Shown here: in pieces, positions 23,446 to 32,939 of the stretch
How the letters are laid out: each line of letters opens with the position of its first letter
Numbering within the stretch: position 1 is the first letter of the stretch
Assembly: GCA_029339195.1 (NCBI GenBank)
Contig: JAPTJF010000056.1
Location: 124,001 to 188,000, forward strand
Direction: 5' to 3'
Source: Micractinium sp. NFX-FRZ
Taxonomy: Eukaryota; Chlorophyta; Trebouxiophyceae; Chlorellales; Chlorellaceae
DNA length: 64,000 nucleotides
The notes under the pieces: generated by a model
Database searches by the model: none
Seen by the model: the letters and a program-made list of their open reading frames with translations, nothing else
What the model was told of the DNA's origin: nothing
Program-made: the position numbers and the translations under genes

Positions 23446-24171
23446 AGACTTTCTGAAGACCGCACGCCTTGCAGCCAGTCAGCCAACATGCCGGGACAGC
23501 AGTGGTCGCAGCGGGTGCAGCGGCAGAGCGGCCACTGCGCAGGTGGCGAATAGCCGCCTCCTCTCCCGGCCTGGGGTGCAGCGCTGAGCCTGGCCCGTGC
23601 CGCAGCCCTGGCAGCAGCAGCAGCAGCAGCCAGCGGCCCCCAACGTTTTTCTGCCCTGGGGGCCGCGGGTTTGACCCTCATACACACAAACACACACACA
23701 TTCTTGTGTTTCCCTTCCATTCGCTATAAACTCCTCCCCCTTTCCCGCTAGGTAGGCCCCCCGCTCATATCTGTGTAAGTCGGTGCTTTGCAGTTTCAAT
23801 TAGAGGGAGCAGGCTTGCAGACGCAGTGTTGGCTCACTAAGCAAGAAATGTGTCCAGGTTGCTGGCATGAATGCTGTTGTCGTGACAGCTGCTGCCTTTG
23901 GAGTTGCTCGCTCCCAGCCTGGGAACGGGTGGTAGCCATGCGGGTGCCGTGGTGGTGCGTCACGGTGAAGTGGCGGCGGGCAGTTGGGATGCTGCGTTGG
24001 CACCAGGCCTCGCCTCGCTCCATCCGCGATACTTCATTTTCAACGCGCCTTCATTTTCAAACCATCGTGTGCTGTTCCAGGGACGTGCCGCAGTTTCAAG
24101 CCCCTGTCGTCTTCGCATGTGTCGTCTGCAAGTCGGCCTTGCGGCGCTGAGGATAACGAATTCGAGAGGAC
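23446..24171. other. Intergenic: S16 3' flank and upstream region of the coiled-coil gene
   Basis: Both neighbours are on the plus strand. The first 330 bases are the S16 3' untranslated region with a CA-rich patch near 23680-23700 and TGTAA at 23774. The remainder is the presumed promoter and leader of the 24172 gene. No ORF here has coding character. Confidence 0.5.
23774..23778 (+). terminator. TGTAA poly(A) motif of S16
   Basis: TGTAA 329 bases past the stop codon, in an AT-richer stretch. Confidence 0.55.
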
Positions 24172-26977
24172 ATGTGGCGCAGCTCCAGCCTGGGAGACGG
24201 ACAGCGTGGGAGTGCGGGAGGCTTAGACCGAGCCTGGGGAGCGAACTCGGCTGCTGAAGAGGAAGCGGCCCCAACTTCCCGGTTCGACGCCGGGATTTTC
24301 ACAGCGCGCAGCGACAACAGCCGTCAGGCCAGGACGCCCGCTGGTGCTGGGCGCAGCCATGCGGCGGTGGCAGTGGCGGCGAGAGACGGGGAGGCTCTGC
24401 CGCCGCTGGCTGCCTCAGAGCCAGTCGCGTCTAGCCCTGTGCCACTGGCCATGGAGCCAGAGGCTGACCAGCAGGAGAGGCAGCACAGCGAGCAGCACTA
24501 CTATCACCACCACCACGGCTTCCAAGCAGAGACGACCTCAGCAGCTGACGCCGCAGCAGGGGAGCCTCCCCAAGCCTTCATCGTCAGCGGCGGCACTGAT
24601 GGGGGCAGCATGCCAGGCACCAGCCGCCGGCGAGGCAGTGCAGGCGCAAGCAGCAGCATGAGCGAGCAGGAGGCAGAGGCCGCCTATGCTGTCCAACCTG
24701 CCCATGAGGCAGAGCCCAGCCTGCCTGCAGAGGTGGCAGCAGTGGCGGAAGCAGAGCTGCCCTGTGCCACTTCGTTCCTCGCAACAGGGATGCAGTCTGA
24801 CGACCCAAGCAGCATGGCGCTGGAGCAGGCACTGGCAGACCTGGGGGTGCCAGACCTGGGGCCCTCGCCTCCAGGGGAGGCTGCAGCGGCAGACCCCGAG
24901 CCCCTGCCACAAACAGCACCAGCAGAGGTGACGAGAGAGCAGGAGCCCCCTGCGCCCGCGCCCCTGCCACCCGTGTCCACCCGCCGGCGCAGCAGCCTTG
25001 CGGGAGGGCCAGCTCAGCGCAACACGCGGCGCCGCCCCTCGCATGCGGGCGCCAAGGCAGCCGCGGCCCACAAGCCTGCAGCTGGCGCAGCTGCTGCTGC
25101 CGGGGCGGGGGCAGGGGCGGCCGCCCCGCCAGCCACAGCTGGGGAGGAGGGGAGGCAGGAGGACATCCTTGCTGAGTTGGAGGCGCAGCGCACACGGCAT
25201 GCAGAGCAGGTGGGTGCCTGCCCGCGCGCCTGCTGAACTGCAGGGCAAGACCTGCATGCTCTCCTCAGCGCTTGCCCTTGCCTGCCTGCCTGCCTGCCTG
25301 CTTGTTGCACGCTTCCAATGGCTGAGCATCTCGGCCCGCCAGCCACAGCGGGAGCTGCGCAGGCAAACATGTACGTGCGGGCCGCAGCCCTGTGCCCACC
25401 CATCCCACCCACGCGTGCACCCCTGCGCACACCTTGCCACCACACCTGCCTGCAGCTGCTGCTGGAGAGCAAAGTGCGTGCCGAGCTGGAAACCATGATC
25501 AACCGCATTGAGCGGCACTTCAAGGTGGGGGTGCCCCTCAGGCACCGCCCGCATGAGGGGTGTGATGAGGGCAATAGGTGCGAAGCTGGGGCAGCACAGC
25601 GCTGCTCGTAACCTCCCAGCATGACCCGCCCTGGGCTGTGCCCACGCCTGTCCATGCCTGCAGAAGGAGCAGGCGGGGCGGAAGCGGGCGGAGGAGCAGC
25701 TGGCGCAGGTGCAGGCTGAGCGGGATGCGCTGCGGGCGCAGCTGGAGGAGGAGCGGGCACAGCAGGTGGGATGCAGGCGGGATGGGTGGCACATCCACAG
25801 CCGCCTGGGGGCTGAAGCTGAAACACTGGGCGATAGCTGATATGTGTGTATGGCTGAAGCAAGTGCGGCAAACTTGGCACGTGGGGAGGCAGGAGACACA
25901 CTCTTTCTCCCATGCCCCGAACCGCGTGCTGCGTGTCCGTGCACACCTCCCCTCTGCAGGCGTCGCTGCTGCAGCAGGCGGTGCAGGAGCGCGGGATGGT
26001 TGAGGAGCAGTACGCAGCGCAGATGGCGGCGATGGGTGCTGAGCTGGACCAGAACAGGCAGGCGGGGTGGGCGGAAGGGTGGGGGCAGGCATGCTTGAGG
26101 GCCGCCTGCTGGCATCGCTTGCACCTCATCCAGCGCATTGAACCGCCACGGGGGTGGGGGTGGGGGGGGTATGCTGCCAATGGGTGCATGCACAAAAGCC
26201 AGCCCTCCTGTCACCGTTCCTCAGAGTCTGGTGCTGTGCGTGTGCTGCCAGCATTTGACCAGCGGGCGCCTGCCACGCCCCGCCTCCTGCAGGCAGGAGC
26301 TGGCTGGCCGCGTGGAGGCCATGGGTGCTGAGCTGGCGGCATGGCGCGGTAGCGCGGGTGCCACCGCACGAGAGCTGCAGGAGCAGGCTCAGCAGTTTGC
26401 CAGCATGGGAGACAGGGTGCGCCAGCTGGCAGACCTGCTGGCCGCCGGCGGAAGCGGCGTGGGTCCCGCCGCACACTATGGCGGCGGCGAGGGCGCTGCC
26501 GCACCTGCCGGCAGCCACGGCCAGCGGCAGGCACTGCACTTTCACCGCTCCTCAGGCGCTGTGGGAAGCGCTGCTGCTGCTGCTGCTGCCGCTGCTGCTG
26601 CTGCTGCTGCTGGCACAGGGGCCTCCCCCAAGCGCAGCCCCGCCAGGGGCGGCGACGGCAGCAGCGATCGCATGGCACCGCTGCCACGGCTGAAGAAGAC
26701 GCAGGCGGTGCCTGGGGCGCAGCTGCGCCAGCCTGGCGAGCTCGCCATGGGCAGCAGCAGTGCCGGCAGTGGCATGGGAGGGGGCAGCCCTGGGGGCGGC
26801 CTGCCGCCGCTGGGCGGGGGGAGCCCCAGCGGCGGCAGGCGCGGGGTGCAGCGCGAGCGCATTGGCGGGGTGGCCAGCGGCGGGGTGGCGTGGAGCGCTG
26901 GGGCGGACAGGTTCAATGAGAGCAAGCGGGATGCGGGCATGGTGGCGCACATGGCGGCTCGGTGGAACCACGGCTGA
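24172..26977 (+). CDS. Coiled-coil protein of unknown function
   Basis: Predicted 666 aa. Exons 24172-25209, 25456-25524, 25664-25765, 25960-26066, 26293-26977. Residues 1 to about 320 are low complexity, rich in Ala, Pro, Ser and Glu, with a HYYHHHHGF histidine run and basic patches such as STRRRSSLAGG. From about 325 to 500 the protein is a charged coiled coil (EDILAELEAQRTRHAEQ, AEEQLAQVQAERDALRAQL). A polyalanine tract and a Gly/Ser/Pro linker follow. The last block, ESKRDAGMVAHMAARWNHG, is compact and may be a binding motif. The fourth donor is ambiguous: GT at 26067 or a GC donor nine bases earlier both keep frame. I do not recognise the family; a scaffold or cytoskeletal role would be a guess. 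Confidence 0.75.
26569..26612 (+). repeat. GCT/GCC repeat coding a polyalanine tract
   Basis: Trinucleotide repeat in the last exon of the coiled-coil gene, read as a run of about 14 alanines. It is likely length-polymorphic. Confidence 0.85.
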
Positions 26978-27089
26978 ACAGAGCGCTGGCTGCACTGCTG
27001 CCAGCGCCAGCCCTCGCTTGTCCCTGCACCCTCCCTGTGCATGCAGCCCAGGCCTGAAGGGCGCGTCCATGGATGTCTCCGCTTGAATG

Positions 27090-27094
27090 TTACA
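27090..27094 (-). terminator. Candidate TGTAA poly(A) motif of the B3 gene
   Basis: TTACA on plus, TGTAA on minus, about 650 bases past the B3 stop at 27745. It is the nearest such motif I saw. Confidence 0.35.
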
Positions 27095-27411
27095 TCCAAG
27101 CAGAGGCAGCGGGGGGCAGAGAGGGGTGGCGGACAGACGATGGGCACGGCAGGGTAGAGGAGGCGGGGAGGCAGAAGCGATGCCTTTAGGTGGAAGCCGA
27201 CACGCAGGCAGACAAACGGGGTACTGAAATGTGAAAAAGGGGGGGTATAAAGATGGGCTGCAGGGGTACAGTCGGCAGGCCCCACTGGGTTCACACGGCT
27301 GGTAGGTGCTTGGTGGCCAAAGGGCCCCCCCGGCTGGGGGAGGGAGTAGACAGAGGGAGAAGGGGAAGTGGAGAGTGTCACACAAACACACGCACACACA
27401 AGGAGCATACG

Positions 27412-27429
27412 CACACACACACACACACA
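27412..27429 (+). repeat. CA dinucleotide microsatellite
   Basis: About nine CA units in the 3' flank shared by two convergent genes, with more interrupted CA-rich sequence just before it. Confidence 0.85.
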
Positions 27430-27550
27430 AGTTCACAGCACGGAGGCGGGGTGCACACATAGAAAAATGGTTGCAATGACCGGCTGAGGGTGGGGTGGGA
27501 AAAGACGGGGAGCAAGAGGATGGAAAAAAGAATCGTGGATGTGTCCGCAG

Positions 27551-27555
27551 TGTAA
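27551..27555 (+). terminator. Candidate TGTAA poly(A) motif of the coiled-coil gene
   Basis: TGTAA 574 bases after the stop at 26977. If used, the transcript would overlap the B3 3' end. Confidence 0.4.
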
Positions 27556-27744
27556 AAGCAGTGCTGGAGTCCTGGAGTGGTGTGTTGTATTGTGTGTGCG
27601 GGGGCGGAAGAGGGCGCGGTGCAAGTGTGGGGTCTTGCCGCCTCTCTAGGATAACATCTTCATAGGATGGGCGGCAGCAACAAGAGTGAGGGCGGTGTCG
27701 AGCGTAAAGTAGGCTCCCAGGGCTGCCGCGCCTTGCTAGGTTGC

Positions 27745-30370
27745 TCACAGGTCGCCGGGCGTGCTGGCAGCAGGCGCACCGCCCGCCGGCTGCACCGGCG
27801 GTGTGGCATGCTCAGCGCTTGCATCTGCTGCTGCTGCGGCGGTGGCGGCGCCCGAGGCCGGCGCACGGCTGCCCATTTGCAAGCCGGCCGCCGGCCCTGA
27901 AGACGCATCAGCACCAGCATCGGCTGAGTCGGCGGCGGTGGCGGCGCCCTCGGTGCCAGGCACAGATGGCTCCTCAAACACTCCGGCAGCTGCGGCTGCC
28001 AGCGAGTCCATTGTGGGAGCAGACGCCTGCTGCGCCTCCTGCTCTGAGGCAGCGGCAGCCGACAGCTCCCCCCCTGGGGCGCCTTCAGAGGGCTGCGCAC
28101 CGCGGGCTGCAGAGCTGCGCTCGCCCCCCGCGTCCGGAACGGGACGCTCCTCAGCGGGGGCCGCAGCGGCAGCGGCGAGCGCGGCAAACGAGGCTGCTGG
28201 CGGCTGCACCGCACCAGTCTCCTCCCGCGCCGGCTCCTCCTTGATGCGCACATCCGGCTGCAGCTGCATCAGCTGCTGCCCCGCCGCAGCCATGCTGCTG
28301 CTGCCGCCGCTGCCTCCCTCGGAGGCAGACCGCGGCAGTGCTGCCGCCGCGGCAGCCGCCAGCAGCGGCAGCGCCGTGCCCCCGCTCTGCTGCTGCATGG
28401 CGTCATCGTGCTCCTGCCCCTTGCGCCGGATGTTGAGATGGATGATCCATCGGTCGTCCGTCCAGCGCTCAAGCACCAGCGTGTCGCCTGCGGGCGGCGC
28501 GGGGGCGGTGGGGAGGAGCGTCGAGGGCAGGAAAGGGCGGTGAGGGCATGCGGGTGTGCGCGGACAAACACTGGCAGCGGTGGGCTGAGGGGAACAGGGG
28601 GGTGGGGGGGTGTAGCTGTACTTGCACGGCGCTGGCATGCAAAGCAGCCGGCCGGCCAACCGGGGCCAGCTTGGGCAGCCCGGGCGCCCAGGTCAGGAGC
28701 GGCAGTCGGGGGCGAGAGAGGCAGAGGGACTCCCCCGGAACCCAGTGCTCACCAATGCCCACTTGCTGCGCGCGCATGAGCCCCACCCAGCCGCTGGTCA
28801 GGCGGTAGTGGCGCTGGCCAGAGGACAGGAAGCCTTCGTACTGCAGGGAGGAAGGGGAGGGCGGGAGGAGGGCAGCGCGGTGGGTGGCGATGCTTGTGAG
28901 GCATGGTGTGTGGCAGGGCAGTGCGGCATGGCATGCGATTGGTATGGCATGCGAGCGACGCTGCTGGGGCCATATTGAGGAGTGCGGGCGTGGCAGCACG
29001 GGCGGCAGCGTGGGTCGGAGGATTGGATTGCAGTGGCAGCACTCCGTCCAGTGCCTCTCAGACTTCCTACCTCCAGCCAGCCGCCGCTCCTGCACTGCGC
29101 ACCGGCGACCGGCACTCGCTCCCCTCACGCCCCGGCACCCACACAGGCGCGCTTGCTCTCATGCAAGAGGGTCGGCCGCTGCGTGTGAAGGGCTGGGCGT
29201 CACCCAGCCCGCACAGCAGCCACCTGCACCTGGCCCGCCCTCCCTGGCCCCACAAGACCGGCCGCCCGCCCAACCCCGCACCTGCACCGGCCAGGCGCGG
29301 TTGCTTTCGTCCACAATGGTGAGCCGCTGCTTGAAAAGCTGGTTGTAGGTGCTGCCTCCACCCAGGCGGGAGTGGTGGGGCGGCGGGGGGTCGAGCGCCA
29401 CGGCTGCCTGGTGCGCCGCCTCCAGCTCGGCGCGGGGCGGGAAGAGCAGCTGGGCCATCTGGGTGGTGACGTGCAGGCGCAGGATGTAGGTCTGGTTGGT
29501 GATCTGGCGCTCCACCTGCGGGGCGGGGCGGGGGACAGGGGCAGGGAGAAAGTCCATACACAGTTGTGAGACGTGGGCATGTGGGTCTGGCTGGTGATGT
29601 GGCGCTTCACCTGCGAGCAACAGGAAGCAAGCAGGCGACAACGCAGGCGGGGGATGAGGTGCACAGGGACGAGAAGTGGGTATGGTGGGTGATTTGGCGA
29701 CCATTTGCGGGGCAAGAAGCGGGCGGTGGCAGGGGGGAGGTGGGGATGAGGACCGGCCTAGCGGGGGTGCTGCTTGAGTGGCCAGGGCGAGAGGAGGGCC
29801 AGGACGTCCTCGCATGCGACAGGATGCAGGTTTGGGAGGGAACAGTGCTGACAGATGGCGCAGTTTGGCCCCTAGCCACCTGCCGGCAAGAGCGTACGCG
29901 CCTGCCAGCGGTGCCTCCCTTTAAAACCCTCCCCCCCACTGCCAGGACCGCTTGCCTGCTCCTGGGCCTCGCCATACAGGGCAATCATGTCCACACGCCG
30001 CATGCCCTCGGGTGCGGGCACCGCAATGCCGTAGCCTTGCGAGTGCGAGCTGCGGACGCCGCCTCCGCGTGCTGGCGAGGTTGCGACCGTCAGGGGCAGG
30101 GACTGAGGCGGGCCCATGCTGCCGAGGGTGCCCAGCGCGGTCAGCTGTCCAAGCGTGGGGTGCTGGCCGCCGCCGGCGCCGGGCGTGCCGCTACCGCCGG
30201 GCAGCGCTGCCGCGGCGGCTGCCGCCACGGCTGCAAAGTCCAGCCCGCCGCTGCCGCCGTCGCCGGCTGCCGCGAGCAGAGTTTCAAGCGGCACCTGGGA
30301 GTGGGGGCCGCGCTGGGGCGCCGGCGCCTGTGGCACTCCCAGGCCCAAGTTCTGCAAAGTGGCCTGCTGC

Positions 30371-30411
<41 letters not shown>

Positions 30412-31749
30412 GTGGTGGTGCTGCTGTTGCTGCTGCTGCTGCTGGTGCTGCTGGTTCATAGAGATGGCAGCAGCTAGCGCCATGGCGGCGGCTGCCGCCT
30501 GCTGCCCCAGTTGCCCGCCCCCCGTCGCTGGCTGCTGCCTGTAGAAAGGAGCCTGGTACTGCGGCTGTGGCTGAAGCGGCGGCAGTGGATGCTGCATGCG
30601 TGGCGCCGGCAGCACAGGGGGAGTCGCAGCAAAGGCAGCCGGTTGCAGCTGGCCTTGTGGCCCTGCTTGCAGCGCAGCAGGTGCCGCTGCCACTGCCGGC
30701 CCTGCAGCAGCCCTGTTTGCTGAGCCGTAAATGAGGTCGGCGCCTGAGCGCCGCCGCTTGGCCTGCGGAGGGATGAGGAAGGGCGGGGGGAGGCCCCGGC
30801 GGCGGCTGCCCCTGGGCACTGCTGGCACGCTGCCGGGGCCCCCGCCCTGCCCTCCATTGGTCTCCAGAGAACTGCCGCTGCGAGCATGAGCCACTGCTGC
30901 CGGGTGGTCGTTGCCTGTGGCGGTCGATGTGGGCTGCGGCTGGGGCTGCTGCTGCTGCTGCGGTTGCTGGGCTGGAGCAGGCGGCTGCTGCGCTGCAGCC
31001 GCCGCACGCGAGGCGGCTGCCGCAACGGGGGCTGCGCCGGCAAACTGGCCTAGCCAGCGCATCACGTCATCCCGCTGGCCGGACGCGGGCCCCAGGGCTG
31101 GCGCCGTGCTTGCGGGGGCTTCCCAAGGCAGCTGCTGTGGGAAGGCAGAGGGCACCGCCGCCACGCAGGCAGCGGTGGAGCGAGGGGGCTGCTGCTGCTG
31201 CTGCTGCTGGACAAGCTGTGCGTCCTGCTGCCGCTGCTGTCCGGCCGAGGCAGCTGCCAGCAGCTGCAGCAGGCTCACCAGCATCCCAGGGTCAGTGTGC
31301 TCGGCGAGCGATGGGTGCTGCAGCGGCGGCGGCACCTGGGCTAGTGCCTGTGCCGCCAGCACACGTGGGTGCTGCTGCTGCTGCTGCTGCTGCTGGTGAA
31401 GGCCCAGAAACAGAGCGCTCAACGTGGAGCTTGCATCCTGCTGATGCGGCTGAGCCTGCTGCTGCAACTGCGCTGGCTGAGAGGCGCCACCCTGAAGGCG
31501 CGGCAGCTGCAGTGCGGGCGCTGAAGTGGGCGCCGCAAGCTGCTGCTGTGACGCAGGCTGCTGCTGCTGCTGGGCTGCCTGCAAGGCGTTGTGCAGCAGC
31601 TGCTGCTGCTGCTGGTGCTGCTGCTGCGCAGCTGCTTGCTGCTGCAGCCCAGCCAACAGGCGGAGCAGCGTCTCGCTGGCATTGTCGCCGCTGCCGCCCA
31701 CGGGTGGCCCACCGCCGCCGCCAGCACCTTGCATGTGAGCAACGCGCAC
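27745..31749 (-). CDS. B3-domain transcription factor with polyglutamine region
   Basis: Predicted 952 aa. Exons 29956-31749, 29282-29515, 28753-28840, 27745-28487. Residues 1 to about 598 are dominated by Gln, Ala and Pro runs, with a basic nuclear-localisation-like patch PPQAKRRRSGADLIYG. The B3 DNA-binding fold spans about residues 605-730: QMAQLLFPPRAELEA, LTIVDESNRAWPVQYEGF, HYRLTSGWVGLMRAQQVGIG, DTLVLERWTDDRWIIHLNIR. The C-terminal 220 residues are Ala/Ser/Pro/Glu-rich and include VRIKEEPA, a sumoylation-like core. The first intron is GC-AG (donor at 29955), confirmed by phase. Intron 1 also carries two decoy copies of exon 2's start. The ATG at 31734 is an alternative start. Subfamily (RAV, ARF, ABI3) is not clear: I see no AP2 or auxin-response middle domain. 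Confidence 0.86.
29571..29710 (-). repeat. Two decoy copies of B3 exon 2 start in the preceding intron
   Basis: Copy one (29571-29610) would read VKRHITSQTHMPTSH after a CTCGCAG acceptor. The real exon 2 starts VERQITNQTYILRLHV at 29515. Copy two (about 29676-29710) is more decayed but keeps the GTATGGTGGGTGATTTGGCG core. Confidence 0.8.
30364..30455 (-). repeat. CAG repeat coding polyglutamine
   Basis: Nearly pure CAG/CAA repeat of about 30 codons, with a short His interruption, in exon 1 of the B3 gene. Further CAG runs lie near 30945, 31189, 31372 and 31600. Confidence 0.92.
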
Positions 31750-32939
31750 AAAGCTGTGGGCGGGCTGGTCGGCACGCCCCGCTGCCCGGCTTCCCCAGGC
31801 CCGTCAGCGGGGCGAGCCGGACGAGGCGACGACGTCACCGCTTGGGAGTCACTCTAAGCTGCCCATTGCCGGTCCTTGGGGGCCTCCTGAAGGGCAGGAC
31901 GTCGATTTCGCGGTGTCAACAAGGAGCTGCCGAGGGCACCGGATCTGGCTGCAGGGCCGAGACACTACTTGAGCTGTGGGAGAGCAGCCACGCCCCTCCC
32001 CCCGCCCCCAGCCCGTCCTGCGCACCCGCTGCCGCCCTAACCGCAAGCTGCTCACCTGAGAGCCGGCAAACTAGCTGCACGAACGCTGAACGCGGCGGTG
32101 GGGCCCAGAAGAGGAGGGACCGTCTGGTAGGGGGCAGGTCCTTCGGGGTGCCTTCAAGGAATACTGGAGGCGAGGAAAATCGAGTTGTTTGTAGTAAATA
32201 GCCGGCGGGCACCTCCTGAGGCCCTGTACAAGCGGCCCAAGACACGCAGGCTAACGTGGCTAGGCACAGGCGTGTAGGCGCGCTGCCCTCGAGCCCTACG
32301 GGTGCGCGACAACCAACACCGACCCGGAAAGTGCAAGGGGCGTGCAAGGCCGTGCTGCACCAACGGCTCCCCCCGCAAGCTTGCCCCCCGCTGCACAGCA
32401 CCCCCTTCTCGCGTCAAGCTTACTTCGTCTGTTTGCAAACCCAAAGAAGCGGGCCGTACGTCTAACAAACTGAAATCTGATGCCGCCTTCTGGAACTAGT
32501 CCTGCAAGGCGCGCGCGCTCTGCGCTCAGCGGCGGCGTGATGCAGCTTACACCACATTGTGATCATATGAAGCTGCCCCGCCCCGGGCCCAGCCTGCTGT
32601 TACTGCTACAAGGCACGCCATGCTGCTGCTCAGAGCTCCAGGAAGCGCTTTGCCATCTGCAGCGCAGGTGGCGCGGGGGTAAAGGAACGAGAAAAAGCCA
32701 GCAGTTGGTGGCACCCTCTGCCAGCACTAGCACTTCCCCAGGTGATGGGGCAGCTGCAGCCGCGGCCCTGCACCCCAGCAGGGTGGCATGTAACTCTCAG
32801 CGGGCACACCGTGCGCAGCGTTGGGGGTTAAGGTGGGCCCATGCAGGGTATGCGCCGCTTAGGCATAAGCGCCGCCGTAACCCACCACACACACGCACAC
32901 GCTCGTACCGGTGCCCCTCACGCGCCAGCCGACCGAGAG
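31750..32939. promoter_or_regulatory. Upstream region of the B3 gene; 3' flank of the carrier gene
   Basis: Both genes are on the minus strand. The carrier poly(A) motif lies at 32547-32551, so roughly 31750-32500 is the B3 promoter and leader. A strong minus-strand donor (CTCAG|GTGAG near 32055) could belong to a 5' untranslated intron. ACGTCA at about 31831 matches the core of a bZIP site. The ORFs here show no family features. Confidence 0.45.
32547..32551 (-). terminator. TGTAA poly(A) motif of the carrier gene
   Basis: TTACA on plus, TGTAA on minus, about 390 bases past the stop at 32940. Confidence 0.4.

Larger units (their letters stand above)
26978..27744. other. Convergent intergenic region, coiled-coil gene / B3 gene
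   Basis: It contains the 3' ends of two convergent genes, a CA dinucleotide repeat at 27412-27429, and two opposite TGTAA motifs (27551 on plus, 27090 on minus). Long minus-strand ORFs here read through low-complexity sequence and are not supported as genes. Confidence 0.5.

Noticed and set aside
26551..27748. Long minus-strand ORFs (294 and 398 codons) near the coiled-coil 3' end
   Set aside because: Antisense to exon 5 and its 3' flank. The polyalanine and Pro/Ser composition is a mirror of the plus-strand repeats.
31750..32939. ORFs of 160-180 codons upstream of the B3 gene
   Set aside because: Random-looking composition in both strands and no motif. The region is better explained as promoter, leader and carrier 3' flank.
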